From the NCBI GenBank assembly GCA_021730825.1, contig JAKFYO010000080.1, positions 1 to 8,564 on the forward strand: DNA of 8,564 bases. The letters run 5' to 3'. Of this stretch, positions 1 through 6,371 are shown piece by piece. A program made the translations under genes and the position numbers. The notes below the pieces were generated by a model that did no database searches, was not told the origin of the DNA, and worked only from the letters and a program-made list of their open reading frames with translations. Every line of letters starts with the position of its first letter. Positions within the stretch are counted from its first letter, which is position 1. The DNA is from Hyphomicrobiales bacterium (GTDB taxonomy: Bacteria > Pseudomonadota > Alphaproteobacteria > Rhizobiales > Xanthobacteraceae).

Positions 1-456
1 CTCTCCGCGGATGCGCTGCTGCGCGGCGGGCTGACCGCGCGCACGGCGGTGCTTGCCTTCACCAATGCCGCGATCGTCGTTGCTTACACATTGGTCGATG
101 GGGTCGGCGCACGGCTCGCGGGCAACGCGTTCTCTTATGTTTCGTGGATGATGATCGGCACCGCGGCACTCATCGTGCCGATTGCGCTCGTTTTCTACCG
201 CGCCGAGATCGCGGAGAAAGAACGCAGCTTCTGGGTCCGGACCTTTATCGGCGGCGCGCTCAGCATCGCAAGCTATGGGATCGCGCTCTGGGCCATGACC
301 AAAGCACCGATCGGTCTGGTCGCGGCATTGCGCGAGACCTCGGTGCTGTTCGCGGCAATTCTGGGTGTGCTGATATTCGACGAGCGCTTCGGACCCAAAC
401 GCTGGGCGGCACTCATCCTGATCGTCGTGGGGATTGGATTGTTGAAGGCGTTCTAG
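1..456 (+). CDS. EamA/DMT-family transporter, C-terminal half (5' end outside window)
   Basis: The reading frame is open from base 1 to the TAG at 454-456, so this is the last 151 residues of a longer protein; a GTG at 49 is only an internal codon. The segment is strongly hydrophobic, with about five predicted membrane spans separated by short polar loops such as YRAEIAEKERSFWVR. It closes with the usual drug/metabolite transporter ending: a span, the loop FDERFGPKRW, then a last Gly/Ile/Val-rich helix ending LLKAF. This matches the second EamA repeat of ten-span inner-membrane exporters. The substrate cannot be told from sequence; family members move amino acids, nucleosides, amines or other metabolites. 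The gene converges on sciP, with a palindromic repeat starting at its stop codon. The family call is firm, but the substrate and the missing N-terminal half are unknown. Confidence 0.82.
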   Translation, partial: LSADALLRGGLTARTAVLAFTNAAIVVAYTLVDGVGARLAGNAFSYVSWMMIGTAALIVPIALVFYRAEIAEKERSFWVRTFIGGALSIASYGIALWAMTKAPIGLVAALRETSVLFAAILGVLIFDERFGPKRWAALILIVVGIGLLKAF

Positions 457-504
457 CGATTGATCCCGAAAAGTGGGAACCGGTTTTCGGACAAGATCAA
501 TCGC
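456..504. repeat. Bulged palindromic intergenic repeat between convergent genes
   Basis: A long hairpin begins on the last base of the transporter stop codon. The outer arms are a perfect 10-bp pair (GCGATTGATC at 456-465, GATCAATCGC at 495-504). The inner arms are a perfect 7-bp pair (CCGAAAA at 466-472, TTTTCGG at 484-490). A four-base bulge ACAA lies on the right side and the loop is 11 bases (473-483). The core AAAAGTGGGAACCGG resembles, from memory, a short palindrome dispersed between genes in rhizobial genomes. Lying between two converging genes, it could end transcription or stabilise 3' ends on both strands, although it lacks a T-tract. The structure is seen directly; its family membership and role are inference. 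Confidence 0.7.
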
Positions 505-527
505 GGATACAAAGAAGCGAAGCGCGT

Positions 528-803
528 TTACATCCGGTACTGCTGGATGCGCGTGGTGCGCAGACCCGCGAGACCGTGCTTGTCGATCGAAGCCTGCCAG
601 TTGAGGAATTCTTCGACGGTGAGCGTGTAGCGCGCACAGGCTTCTTCGAGCGAAAGCAGACCGCCGCGTACGGCCGCGACTACTTCGGCCTTACGGCGAA
701 TGACCCAACGACGGGTCGACGGCGGGGGAAGATCCGCAATCGTCAAGGGGCTACCGTCCGGCCCGATCACGTACTTCACTCTCGGGCGATGCGCTTCGGT
801 CAT
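528..803 (-). CDS. sciP: SciP, CtrA-inhibitory regulator (DUF1153 family)
   Basis: This 91-residue protein matches the DUF1153/SciP family over its whole length. It has the near-invariant opening RPRVKYVIGPDGSPLTIADLPP (about residues 6-27), then RRWVIRRKAEVVAAVRGGLLSLEEAC, a helix-turn-helix-type core, and the ending GLRTTRIQQYR. In Caulobacter, SciP (small CtrA inhibitory protein) acts in swarmer cells, blocking transcription from CtrA-activated promoters, including flagellar and chemotaxis ones. Known family biology therefore fits its place beside fliK-flgD. The ATG at 801-803 has a GAGTGAG ribosome-binding sequence six bases upstream. It has its own transcription unit, because a terminator separates it from flgD. 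The start codon lies inside a 10-bp inverted repeat (799-836), which may govern expression. Identity is close to certain; the details of its regulon in this organism are not known. Confidence 0.92.
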   Translation of the reverse strand: MTEAHRPRVKYVIGPDGSPLTIADLPPPSTRRWVIRRKAEVVAAVRGGLLSLEEACARYTLTVEEFLNWQASIDKHGLAGLRTTRIQQYRM

Positions 804-836
804 TACAAACTCACTCAGAACACAACTTGTAATGAC
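799..836 (-). promoter_or_regulatory. Inverted repeat spanning the sciP start codon
   Basis: GTCATTACAA at 799-808 and TTGTAATGAC at 827-836 form a perfect 10-bp inverted repeat with an 18-base spacer. In the sciP transcript the downstream arm contains the AUG, and the loop carries the GAGTGAG ribosome-binding sequence. Folding would therefore pair the start codon and leave the Shine-Dalgarno single-stranded. The same sequence could instead be a DNA operator with two half-sites just inside the transcribed region. The repeat is seen directly; either role is inference. Confidence 0.55.
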
Positions 837-929
837 GAGACCCTAGAGGGCAGCCATGAACATTTCCCTAAGTCTTTCTTTCCAAAAGGTTATTGGTCCG
901 GCTCACATTTATCGGAGCAGGAACAAGCC

Positions 930-956
930 AAAAAGCCCTATCAAATAAGGGCTTTT
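930..956 (-). terminator. Rho-independent terminator of the fliK-flgD operon
   Basis: Two bases after the flgD stop codon (read on the minus strand) a perfect 9-bp stem forms: AAAAGCCCT, an 8-base A/T-rich loop, and AGGGCTTTT. It is followed by another T and then GGCTTG. The GC core with a run of five T on the minus strand is classic for intrinsic termination. It separates flgD from sciP. Confidence 0.85.
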
Positions 957-958
957 CG

Positions 959-1633
959 CTATTGGGTGGCGGTGGGCTTCTGGACCGCTTTGACCTTGTC
1001 GAGCGAGATCAAAGCCGTGCCGACCATCAAGAGCGGCTCGCTGCCGGAAAGATCGACCGCATCCACGACGCCGGAGAACTGGGTCGAGATCGTGACAGCC
1101 TGCCCGTTCACGTCCTTGGCGTTGATCTTGATCGTGTACTGGCCTTCCGGAGCCGTTTGCCCGTTCGACATCTTGCCGTCCCATGTGAAGCCCGAAGTGC
1201 CGGCTTCCATGGTGTTGGCTTCTTTCGTGAAAATGACGTTACCGGTCGAGTCGGCGATGTTGATTGTCGCGGTCGCCGCGCGCGGCGAGGTCACGTACCA
1301 GGTCGCGACACCCGATTTCAGGGCGCTGGTCGCGCCGTCCGCGGTGATGGTCGCGCCGACATAGTTCATCGCCGTCGAAAGTTGGCTGGTCTTGTTGAGA
1401 TTGACGAGCGCTTCGAGATTCTCGTTCGAACGGATCTGCTGCTCGACACCCGCGAATTGCACGAGTTGCTGCGTGAACTGGTTGGTATCCAGCGGATCGA
1501 GCGGGTTCTGGTTCTTGAGCTGCGTGGTAAGCAACAGCAGGAACGTATCGAAGTTGTTGGCGATCGAAGCGCGGCTGGTCGACGACTGAGAAGTCGTCGA
1601 AGTCTGCGTCTGCGTTACCGAAGTGACTGCCAT
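959..1633 (-). CDS. flgD: Flagellar hook cap / hook assembly protein FlgD
   Basis: FlgD is exported through the flagellar type III apparatus and caps the growing hook, letting FlgE subunits polymerise before it is discarded. The 224-residue product has the usual length. It opens with a Ser/Thr/Gln-rich export-prone tail (residues 1-22). Next is the diagnostic FlgD N-terminal motif FLLLLTTQLKNQNPLDPLD (31-49), then QFTQQLVQFAGVEQQ (52-66). The C-terminal half (about 105-185) looks like the FlgD Ig-like/Tudor region, including FTWDGKMSNGQTAPEGQYTI. There are no cysteines and no signal peptide, as expected for a type III substrate. The ATG at 1631-1633 has AGGGGCAGG just upstream, overlapping the fliK stop. 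The 9-base gap to fliK points to a shared transcript and probably coupled translation. Confidence 0.95.
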   Translation of the reverse strand: MAVTSVTQTQTSTTSQSSTSRASIANNFDTFLLLLTTQLKNQNPLDPLDTNQFTQQLVQFAGVEQQIRSNENLEALVNLNKTSQLSTAMNYVGATITADGATSALKSGVATWYVTSPRAATATINIADSTGNVIFTKEANTMEAGTSGFTWDGKMSNGQTAPEGQYTIKINAKDVNGQAVTISTQFSGVVDAVDLSGSEPLLMVGTALISLDKVKAVQKPTATQ

Positions 1634-1642
1634 AACCTGCCC

Positions 1643-3058
1643 CTAAATCCGGATATCGACGCCGCCGCGGAGCTGCGCCGCGAGCGTTGCGTTGTTAATC
1701 GAAACTTCCGTCATAACTTCGGCGTCAGCCTGCAAGGGATCAAGCCGCCCGCGCATTTCGGGCGCATGGTTCTGCTGGTCATGCTGTGTCTGCGTATCCT
1801 GCGAGAGCGAGAACTGCATGCTGCCCGCGTCGGTCTTCAGGCCTGCGTTCTGCAACGCCTTCTCGAGACCGCGCGCGTCGCGCTGAAGCATGTCCAGCGT
1901 TTCCGAACGCTCGACGATCAATTTCGTGGTGGTGTTGCCCTTACTGTCGATCTCAAGCCGCACATCGATCCGGCCCAGTTCCGGCGGGTCGAGGCGAATA
2001 TCGAAGCGGCGCTCGCCTTTGCCGGCGCGGGTCGCGATTTCGACTGCGAGCTGATCCAGCGGCACTGCGCGCGATGGATCGGCGGTTTGTTGCGTCTGTA
2101 TGCTTACAGGCGCGTTGACCTGCGCAGTCATCGCGAAATTCGGTGCGATCGCATTCGAGGAAATCAGCGGTTTCTGCACATCCAGCGGCTGGTCGGCGGC
2201 ATCCGCGCCAAGCGAAAGCTGCACATGTTTGCTGATAGCGGCGTTCAACATCTCGAGCGGCGCCGGACCCTGCACCGGGGTCGCGGTCGCGACATTGACC
2301 GAACCCGGCTGGGTCTGCGCCTGCGCCTGCACTTCGAGTTTAAATTGTGCCGCCGCGTTCTCGGGCTTCGACTTCGACAAGATCGCGTCCGCGGCGACCT
2401 GAGGGAGCGAAAGCTCGAAAGACTTTCCGTTTGCGGCTTGCGGCGAAACTTCAAGCTGGATCGTGGTCTTTGGATTAGCCTGCGCCACCGGCACGGACTG
2501 CATTTCGGCAGAAGCCGCCTGCGTTGCATCGGCAATCGCCGCTGCTGGCGCGAGCGCGGGCGCGGGCGTCGTCTGGGTTTCCACCGCTGCCGCGGCTTCA
2601 ACCGCGACTACAGGTGTTGCGATAGCCTCAGCATCGACATCGGCACCCACAATGACAGGAGCCGCCGTCTGCTGCTGGCCGTTCAGCGCAATCATCAGGA
2701 GCGCATCGACTGCCGTCGTGTCATCGCCCTTGTCTTCGCTTTCGGTTTCTTCGGCGTCATCATCCGCGGGCTTAGCCGGAGCAGTCGCTTCGCTCTGTGG
2801 CTTTGCCTCCGGCTTCTCGGCATCAGGAGCGCGGCGCTTCGCCTGGCGGTCGGTATTGGTCTCTGGCTTCTGTTGCTTCGAAGGTACGTCGTTGCGTTCG
2901 GCAACTTTGGGCGCGTCCGGCCGCTGCACGCTTGCCTTCACGTCGGCAACTGAATTCAAGAGCAGCGAGAACGGCTCATCGCCTTCCGGCGCGGCGTTCT
3001 GGGGTTGTGTCAGGTTCGCGCGGAATTCGCTGGAGGAAACGACGGAAACGCTGGCCAA
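1643..3058 (-). CDS. fliK: Flagellar hook-length control protein FliK
   Basis: FliK is secreted during hook assembly, measures hook length and switches the export gate from rod/hook to filament substrates. The C-terminal third carries the conserved Flg_hook domain: RRFDIRLDPPELGRIDVRLEI, then LIVERSETLDMLQRDARGLEKALQNAGL. A short variable tail ends GGVDIRI. The rest is an Ala/Gln/Pro-rich low-complexity stretch with an acidic patch (EETESEDKGDD), typical of the ruler region, which is poorly conserved in sequence. The longest frame begins at a GTG (3095-3097) and would give 484 residues. I prefer the TTG at 3056-3058 (471 residues): GAGGTG lies five bases upstream of it, and the sigma-54 element at 3100-3115 would start RNA at about 3089, downstream of the GTG. 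It is first in an operon with flgD. Identity is secure; the start is probable. Confidence 0.9.
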   Translation of the reverse strand: MASVSVVSSSEFRANLTQPQNAAPEGDEPFSLLLNSVADVKASVQRPDAPKVAERNDVPSKQQKPETNTDRQAKRRAPDAEKPEAKPQSEATAPAKPADDDAEETESEDKGDDTTAVDALLMIALNGQQQTAAPVIVGADVDAEAIATPVVAVEAAAAVETQTTPAPALAPAAAIADATQAASAEMQSVPVAQANPKTTIQLEVSPQAANGKSFELSLPQVAADAILSKSKPENAAAQFKLEVQAQAQTQPGSVNVATATPVQGPAPLEMLNAAISKHVQLSLGADAADQPLDVQKPLISSNAIAPNFAMTAQVNAPVSIQTQQTADPSRAVPLDQLAVEIATRAGKGERRFDIRLDPPELGRIDVRLEIDSKGNTTTKLIVERSETLDMLQRDARGLEKALQNAGLKTDAGSMQFSLSQDTQTQHDQQNHAPEMRGRLDPLQADAEVMTEVSINNATLAAQLRGGVDIRI

Positions 3059-3099
3059 GAGGTCACCTCGAAAGGAACGGATGGATCCGCACTCCACTC

Positions 3100-3115
3100 A
3101 GCAAGCGCCGGGCCA
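3100..3115 (-). promoter_or_regulatory. Sigma-54 (-24/-12) promoter for fliK-flgD
   Basis: Read on the minus strand, the sequence is TGGCCCGGCGCTTGCT. It matches the sigma-54 consensus TGGCACG-N4-TTGCW at every specified position except one (C for A in the -24 block), with the correct GG-to-GC spacing. With the C of TTGC (3101) as -12, transcription would start at about 3089. That leaves a leader of about 31 bases before the TTG start. Sigma-54 control of hook genes is established in Caulobacter. Confidence 0.7.
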
Positions 3116-3141
3116 GATTGGGCGTACGGAAAACGCCTGAA

Positions 3142-3154
3142 AATCAGCACTTTT
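3142..3154 (+). promoter_or_regulatory. IHF-like site upstream of the sigma-54 promoter
   Basis: AATCAGCACTTTT fits the IHF consensus WATCARNNNNTTR at all fixed positions but the last. It lies between the -24/-12 element and the upstream palindrome, at about -53 to -65 from the predicted fliK start. That is where DNA bending by IHF typically aids sigma-54 activators. One short degenerate match is weak on its own; its position raises its value. Confidence 0.4.
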
Positions 3155-3178
3155 CGCTTCCATGAGTACGGCTATAGA

Positions 3179-3212
3179 CCGGCAGAAAGCGCACACCCGG
3201 CAGACTTTGCCG
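3179..3212. promoter_or_regulatory. Enhancer-like activator sites (FlbD-type candidate)
   Basis: CGGCA (3198-3202) and TGCCG (3208-3212) form a perfect 5-bp inverted repeat with a five-base spacer. The left half, CCGGCAGA (3197-3204), is repeated directly 18 bases away at 3179-3186. The group lies about 90-125 bases upstream of the predicted fliK start, the usual place for activators of sigma-54. In Caulobacter, FlbD binds upstream palindromes in this way. The repeats are visible; assignment to FlbD is inference, and the activator gene is not in the window. Confidence 0.4.
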
Positions 3213-3217
3213 CCTCT

Positions 3218-3245
3218 TTGCTTGAACGGGCGCGATCCCTATAAC
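3218..3245 (+). promoter_or_regulatory. Candidate housekeeping promoter for mnmA
   Basis: TTGCTT (3218-3223) and TATAAC (3240-3245) are separated by 16 bases, giving a reasonable -35/-10 pair and a start near 3252. The mRNA leader before the mnmA ATG would be only about 15 bases. The -10 also sits in the loop of a small inverted repeat, CGGGCG (3227-3232) and CGCCCG (3245-3250). The -35 begins six bases after the enhancer-like palindrome of the divergent fliK promoter. Confidence 0.45.
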
Positions 3246-3266
3246 GCCCGCCGAGAGACCCGAGAC

Positions 3267-4469
3267 ATGACCCCGAATTTCGAGATCGCCGGAGAGCCGA
3301 AGAAGACCCGCATCGTGGTTGCGATGTCGGGCGGCGTGGATTCGTCGGTCGCGGCAGCGCTCGCCAAGCGCGCGGGTTACGACGTCGTGGGCGTCACGCT
3401 TCAGCTCTACAACCACGGCGAAGCGGTCCAGAAGAAGGGCGCCTGCTGCGCCGGCTCCGACATCCACGACGCCCGCACGGTCGCGGCCAAGATCGGCATT
3501 CCGCATTTCGTTCTGGATTATGAGGCGCGATTCCGCGAGCAGGTGATTCAGCCGTTTGCGGATTCTTACGCACGCGGCGAAACGCCGGTGCCCTGCATCT
3601 CCTGCAACCAGACCGTGAAGTTCAAGGATCTGCTCAGTACGGCGCGCGACCTTGGCGGCGCGGCGCTCGTCACCGGCCACTACATCGAGAGCCGGAGCGC
3701 CGGAAATCACCGCGCGATGTATCGCGCGTATGACGCCGACCGCGACCAGAGCTATTTCCTCTATGCAACCACGCAGGAGCAGCTCGACTATCTACGCTTC
3801 CCGCTCGGCGGCCTCGCAAAACCTGCGGTGCGCGCGATCGCGGAGGAACTCGGCCTCATCGTCGCGAACAAGCCGGACAGCCAGGATATTTGTTTCGTCC
3901 CCTCCGGCAGATACACGACGATCATCGACCGCCTGAAGCCGAACGCTTCCGAGCCCGGCGAGATCGTGCATATCGACGGCCGCGTGCTGGGGCTCCATCA
4001 GGGCATCATTCACTACACGGTCGGCCAGCGCCGCGGCCTCAACATTGCACTCAGCACTCCGGAGGCCGAGCCGCTCTTTGTCATCAGGCTGGATGCCAAG
4101 TCGAAGCGCGTGATCGTCGGCCCACGCCAGCACTTACTGGTCGGTCGCGCGGCGCTTCGCGAGATCAACTGGATCGGCAACACTTCGCCTGCGGAAATGG
4201 CTTCGTCCCGCACGCCGGTATTCGCGCGCGTGCGCTCGACGCGCGCTCCCGTTCCGGCTGCGCTGCACTGCGACGGCAACCAAATTTTCATCGGCTTCGC
4301 CGATGGAGAAGAAGGGGTCGCGCCCGGCCAGGCTTGTGTTCTTTATGACAGTGCCGGTCCGCGCGCCCGCGTTCTCGGCGGCGGCGTGATCAGTACCACC
4401 TTGCCGTTAGACGAAAGTCGCGAGAAAATAGTACCGGCTTTGCAACCCGAAGCCGCGTTGGTGGTTTGA
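3267..4469 (+). CDS. mnmA: tRNA-specific 2-thiouridylase MnmA
   Basis: MnmA uses ATP and a persulfide relay to convert U34 to 2-thiouridine in tRNAs for Lys, Glu and Gln, supporting accurate decoding. The 400-residue protein has the expected parts. These are the PP-loop SGGVDSS (21-27), VTGHY (135-139), and the catalytic Cys in VPCISCN (Cys113, in the position of E. coli Cys102). Also present are DRDQSYFLY (158-166) and the second relay Cys in [14 protein letters not shown] (Cys209). A C-terminal beta-barrel follows, with [10 protein letters not shown] and RVLGGG. Both catalytic cysteines are present, so it should be active. The frame is open upstream to an ATG at 3162, but homology and the promoter favour the ATG at 3267, preceded by a GAGAGACCCGAGAC purine-rich stretch. 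The next gene follows after 18 bases, probably on the same transcript. Confidence 0.96.
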   Translation: MTPNFEIAGEPKKTRIVVAMSGGVDSSVAAALAKRAGYDVVGVTLQLYNHGEAVQKKGACCAGSDIHDARTVAAKIGIPHFVLDYEARFREQVIQPFADSYARGETPVPCISCNQTVKFKDLLSTARDLGGAALVTGHYIESRSAGNHRAMYRAYDADRDQSYFLYATTQEQLDYLRFPLGGLAKPAVRAIAEELGLIVANKPDSQDICFVPSGRYTTIIDRLKPNASEPGEIVHIDGRVLGLHQGIIHYTVGQRRGLNIALSTPEAEPLFVIRLDAKSKRVIVGPRQHLLVGRAALREINWIGNTSPAEMASSRTPVFARVRSTRAPVPAALHCDGNQIFIGFADGEEGVAPGQACVLYDSAGPRARVLGGGVISTTLPLDESREKIVPALQPEAALVV

Positions 4470-4487
4470 GCGTTCGAAGGGGCGTCA

Positions 4488-5204
4488 ATGAAGACCGAAG
4501 TGGCCGGCAACGGCAAAGCGCGACAATCAGGCGAACAGGGCCTGGACCGCGCGACCATCGAAAAAGCGTACGCCCGCTGGGCTCCCGTTTATGACCTCGT
4601 CTTCGGTCCGCTGCTCGACATGGGCCGCCGCACGGCGACCAACGCTGCGACCCGCATCGGCGGCCGCATCCTGAATGTCGGCGTCGGCACCGGGCTGGAA
4701 CTTCCTTATTTCGACAAGTCGCATGAAGTGATCGGCGTTGACATTTCCGAGCCGATGCTGCGCAAGGCGCAGGAGCGCGTGGATCGGGAGAAACTCTCTA
4801 ACGTAAAAGGCCTGACCGTCATGGACGGCGCGAACCTCGCGTTTGCCGACGGCTCCTTCGACTGCGTGGTCGCGCAGTTCGTCATCACTACCGTGCCGCA
4901 ACCGGAAAAAACGCTCGATGAGTTCGCCCGCGTGCTGAAGCCGGGCGGCGAAATCGTGCTCGTGAACCACATCGGCGCCGAGCGCGGGTTGCGCGCGAGC
5001 TTCGAGCGCTGGTTCTCGCAGCATGCCCGCAAGCTCGGCTGGTCGCCGGAATTTCCCTTCAAGCGGATTTCCGACTGGGCCGATAAAAACGGTCATGTCC
5101 GCTTGGTCGAGCGCCGCACGGTTCCGCCGTTCGGTGTCTTCACGCTGATGCGCTTCTCCCGCGAGGCCGCGGTTAGCGCCCAGCCGGCCGCCGCGACAGC
5201 CTGA
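4488..5204 (+). CDS. pmtA: Phosphatidylethanolamine N-methyltransferase, PmtA-like
   Basis: This is a soluble class I SAM-dependent methyltransferase of 238 residues. It has AYARWAPVYDLVFGPLLDMGRR (27-48), then glycine motif I RILNVGVGTG (60-69). The SAM ribose-binding acid is in VIGVDISEPML (Asp85). It continues with GANLAFADGSFDCVVAQFVITTVPQPEKTL and RVLKPGGEIVLVNHIGAE. This pattern, especially VYDLVFGP, DISEPMLRKAQERV and IVLVNH, matches the PmtA family of alphaproteobacteria. PmtA methylates phosphatidylethanolamine three times at the membrane surface to make phosphatidylcholine. The N-terminal 20 residues are extra and polar. Motif I has Asn63 where PmtA proteins I recall have Glu, a small oddity. 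AAGGGG precedes the ATG. A broader annotation as a generic methyltransferase is the main alternative. Confidence 0.85.
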   Translation: MKTEVAGNGKARQSGEQGLDRATIEKAYARWAPVYDLVFGPLLDMGRRTATNAATRIGGRILNVGVGTGLELPYFDKSHEVIGVDISEPMLRKAQERVDREKLSNVKGLTVMDGANLAFADGSFDCVVAQFVITTVPQPEKTLDEFARVLKPGGEIVLVNHIGAERGLRASFERWFSQHARKLGWSPEFPFKRISDWADKNGHVRLVERRTVPPFGVFTLMRFSREAAVSAQPAAATA

Positions 5205-5206
5205 AG

Positions 5207-6367
5207 TTATTTTCTTCCCACGCAGATCAACCGCACGACCTGCTCGGTCGCGTCGGCTAAAAGCTTAGGCGCATCCTCGAACGACTGTTCCCATTGTCCC
5301 GGCTTCTGCTGAATGCAGAAGTACGCGGCAATTCCCGCATCGAGAGTTTTGCGAACGTCTCGGCCGAGCGCGCCGGCAATCGCAATAACCGGCTTTCCGT
5401 ATAGCGCAGCACGCTTCGACAATTCCGCCGGCACTTTTCCGGCGGCACTCTGCCCATCGAGCGTACCCTCCGCGGTCAGAACCACATCGCAATTCCGGAT
5501 CGCCCGGTCGAGATCAAGAAACTCTTCGAGAATTTCAAAGCGCGGGCAAAGCTCCGCACCAAGAAACGCATGCAAGCCCGCGCCAAGCCCGCCGGACGCA
5601 CCTGCACCCGGCATCTTATCGACGGCTACTCCGAGCTCACGCTTCACCACGCGCGCAAAGTGCGCCATCGCATCCTCAAGTTCTTCGACCACTGCAGCCG
5701 TGGCACCCTTTTGCGGGCCGTAGATGCGGGACACGCCGCGTGGCCCCAGCAACCGGTTATTCCAGTTCAGTGCAACGCGGATTTTCGTCCGCGCGATCTG
5801 CGGATTGCGCCGGGAAAGATCGATGCTGTGCAGCCTGGCGAGGGCGGCTCCTCCGGAAGCGATGGGATTACCGTTTCGATCCAGCAGCCTGACACCCAGC
5901 GCAGCGGCAAGACCGGCACCGGCGTCGTTCACGCCGCTATCGCCACAACCGATCAGCAACTGCTTCGGCTTCCTCGCGATTGCCCCCGAGATCAATTCGC
6001 CAACACCGAAACTCGTAGTCTTTCGCGGATCGCGCTGATGCGGAGGAACTAAACGCAGACCGGCAGCGGCGGAAATCTCGAGCACTGCCGTACCGCGCCT
6101 CTTGCCACCGAGGATTCCAAAAGCCGCAGGGACTCTTTGTTTGACGGGCCCGCTCACCGAAGTTCGTATCATTTGCCCCGAGCAAAGCCGGACGAGCGAT
6201 CGCGCGAAACCCTCGCCGCCATCTGGGATCGGGAGCAAGACGAGATTTGCGTTCTTCGCAAAGCGCCGCACGCCTTTGGCCATCGCGATAACCGCCGCTT
6301 CGGCGGAAATGTTTTCCTTAAAGCCGGAAGGCGCGATCAGCACCCGCAATGTTTTCCTGCCAGTCAT
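5207..6367 (-). CDS. Glycerate kinase, type 1 (GarK/GlxK family)
   Basis: Glycerate kinases of this family phosphorylate D-glycerate with ATP (to 2-phosphoglycerate in characterised members) and feed lower glycolysis. The 386-residue length is standard. Visible family signatures include LIAPSGFKENISAEAA (10-25) and PIPDGGEGF (46-54). SAAAGLRLVP (99-108) and the central phosphate-binding region IGCGDSGVNDAGAG (139-152) follow. The nucleotide-side motif VLTAEGTLDGQSAAGKVP lies near residues 300-317. In many relatives the first motif reads APDSFKG and the central one GGSATNDGG; the variant here resembles the GCGDSG subgroup. The ATG lies four bases after the transporter stop, indicating translational coupling. 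Its 3' end faces pmtA with only two bases between stop codons. Whether it makes 2- or 3-phosphoglycerate is not visible. Confidence 0.92.
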   Translation of the reverse strand: MTGRKTLRVLIAPSGFKENISAEAAVIAMAKGVRRFAKNANLVLLPIPDGGEGFARSLVRLCSGQMIRTSVSGPVKQRVPAAFGILGGKRRGTAVLEISAAAGLRLVPPHQRDPRKTTSFGVGELISGAIARKPKQLLIGCGDSGVNDAGAGLAAALGVRLLDRNGNPIASGGAALARLHSIDLSRRNPQIARTKIRVALNWNNRLLGPRGVSRIYGPQKGATAAVVEELEDAMAHFARVVKRELGVAVDKMPGAGASGGLGAGLHAFLGAELCPRFEILEEFLDLDRAIRNCDVVLTAEGTLDGQSAAGKVPAELSKRAALYGKPVIAIAGALGRDVRKTLDAGIAAYFCIQQKPGQWEQSFEDAPKLLADATEQVVRLICVGRK

Positions 6368-6371
6368 CGGA

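Noticed and set aside
880..900. A possible CtrA half-site (minus-strand ATAACC) upstream of sciP
   Set aside because: It is one base off a TTAACC half-site and has no partner at the expected spacing. The region has no TTAA at all, so CtrA control cannot be supported from sequence.
144..1364. A 406-codon open frame overlapping the transporter, sciP and flgD
   Set aside because: It crosses three supported genes in another frame or on the opposite strand, and the translation has no recognisable domain.
2245..2601. Arg-rich 118-codon minus-strand frame inside fliK
   Set aside because: It is a shifted reading of the Ala/Gln-rich low-complexity part of fliK; the repetitive Arg-Pro composition comes from codon bias.
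893..2953. A 686-codon open frame on the plus strand across fliK and flgD
   Set aside because: It is antisense to two clearly recognised flagellar genes, and its product is a monotonous Arg/Leu/Gly-rich sequence typical of the shadow frame of GC-rich genes. No ribosome-binding or domain evidence supports it.
3162..3266. N-terminal 35-residue extension of MnmA from an upstream ATG
   Set aside because: The extension has no similarity to MnmA and would cover the candidate mnmA promoter and the enhancer-like palindrome. The ATG at 3267 gives normal family length.
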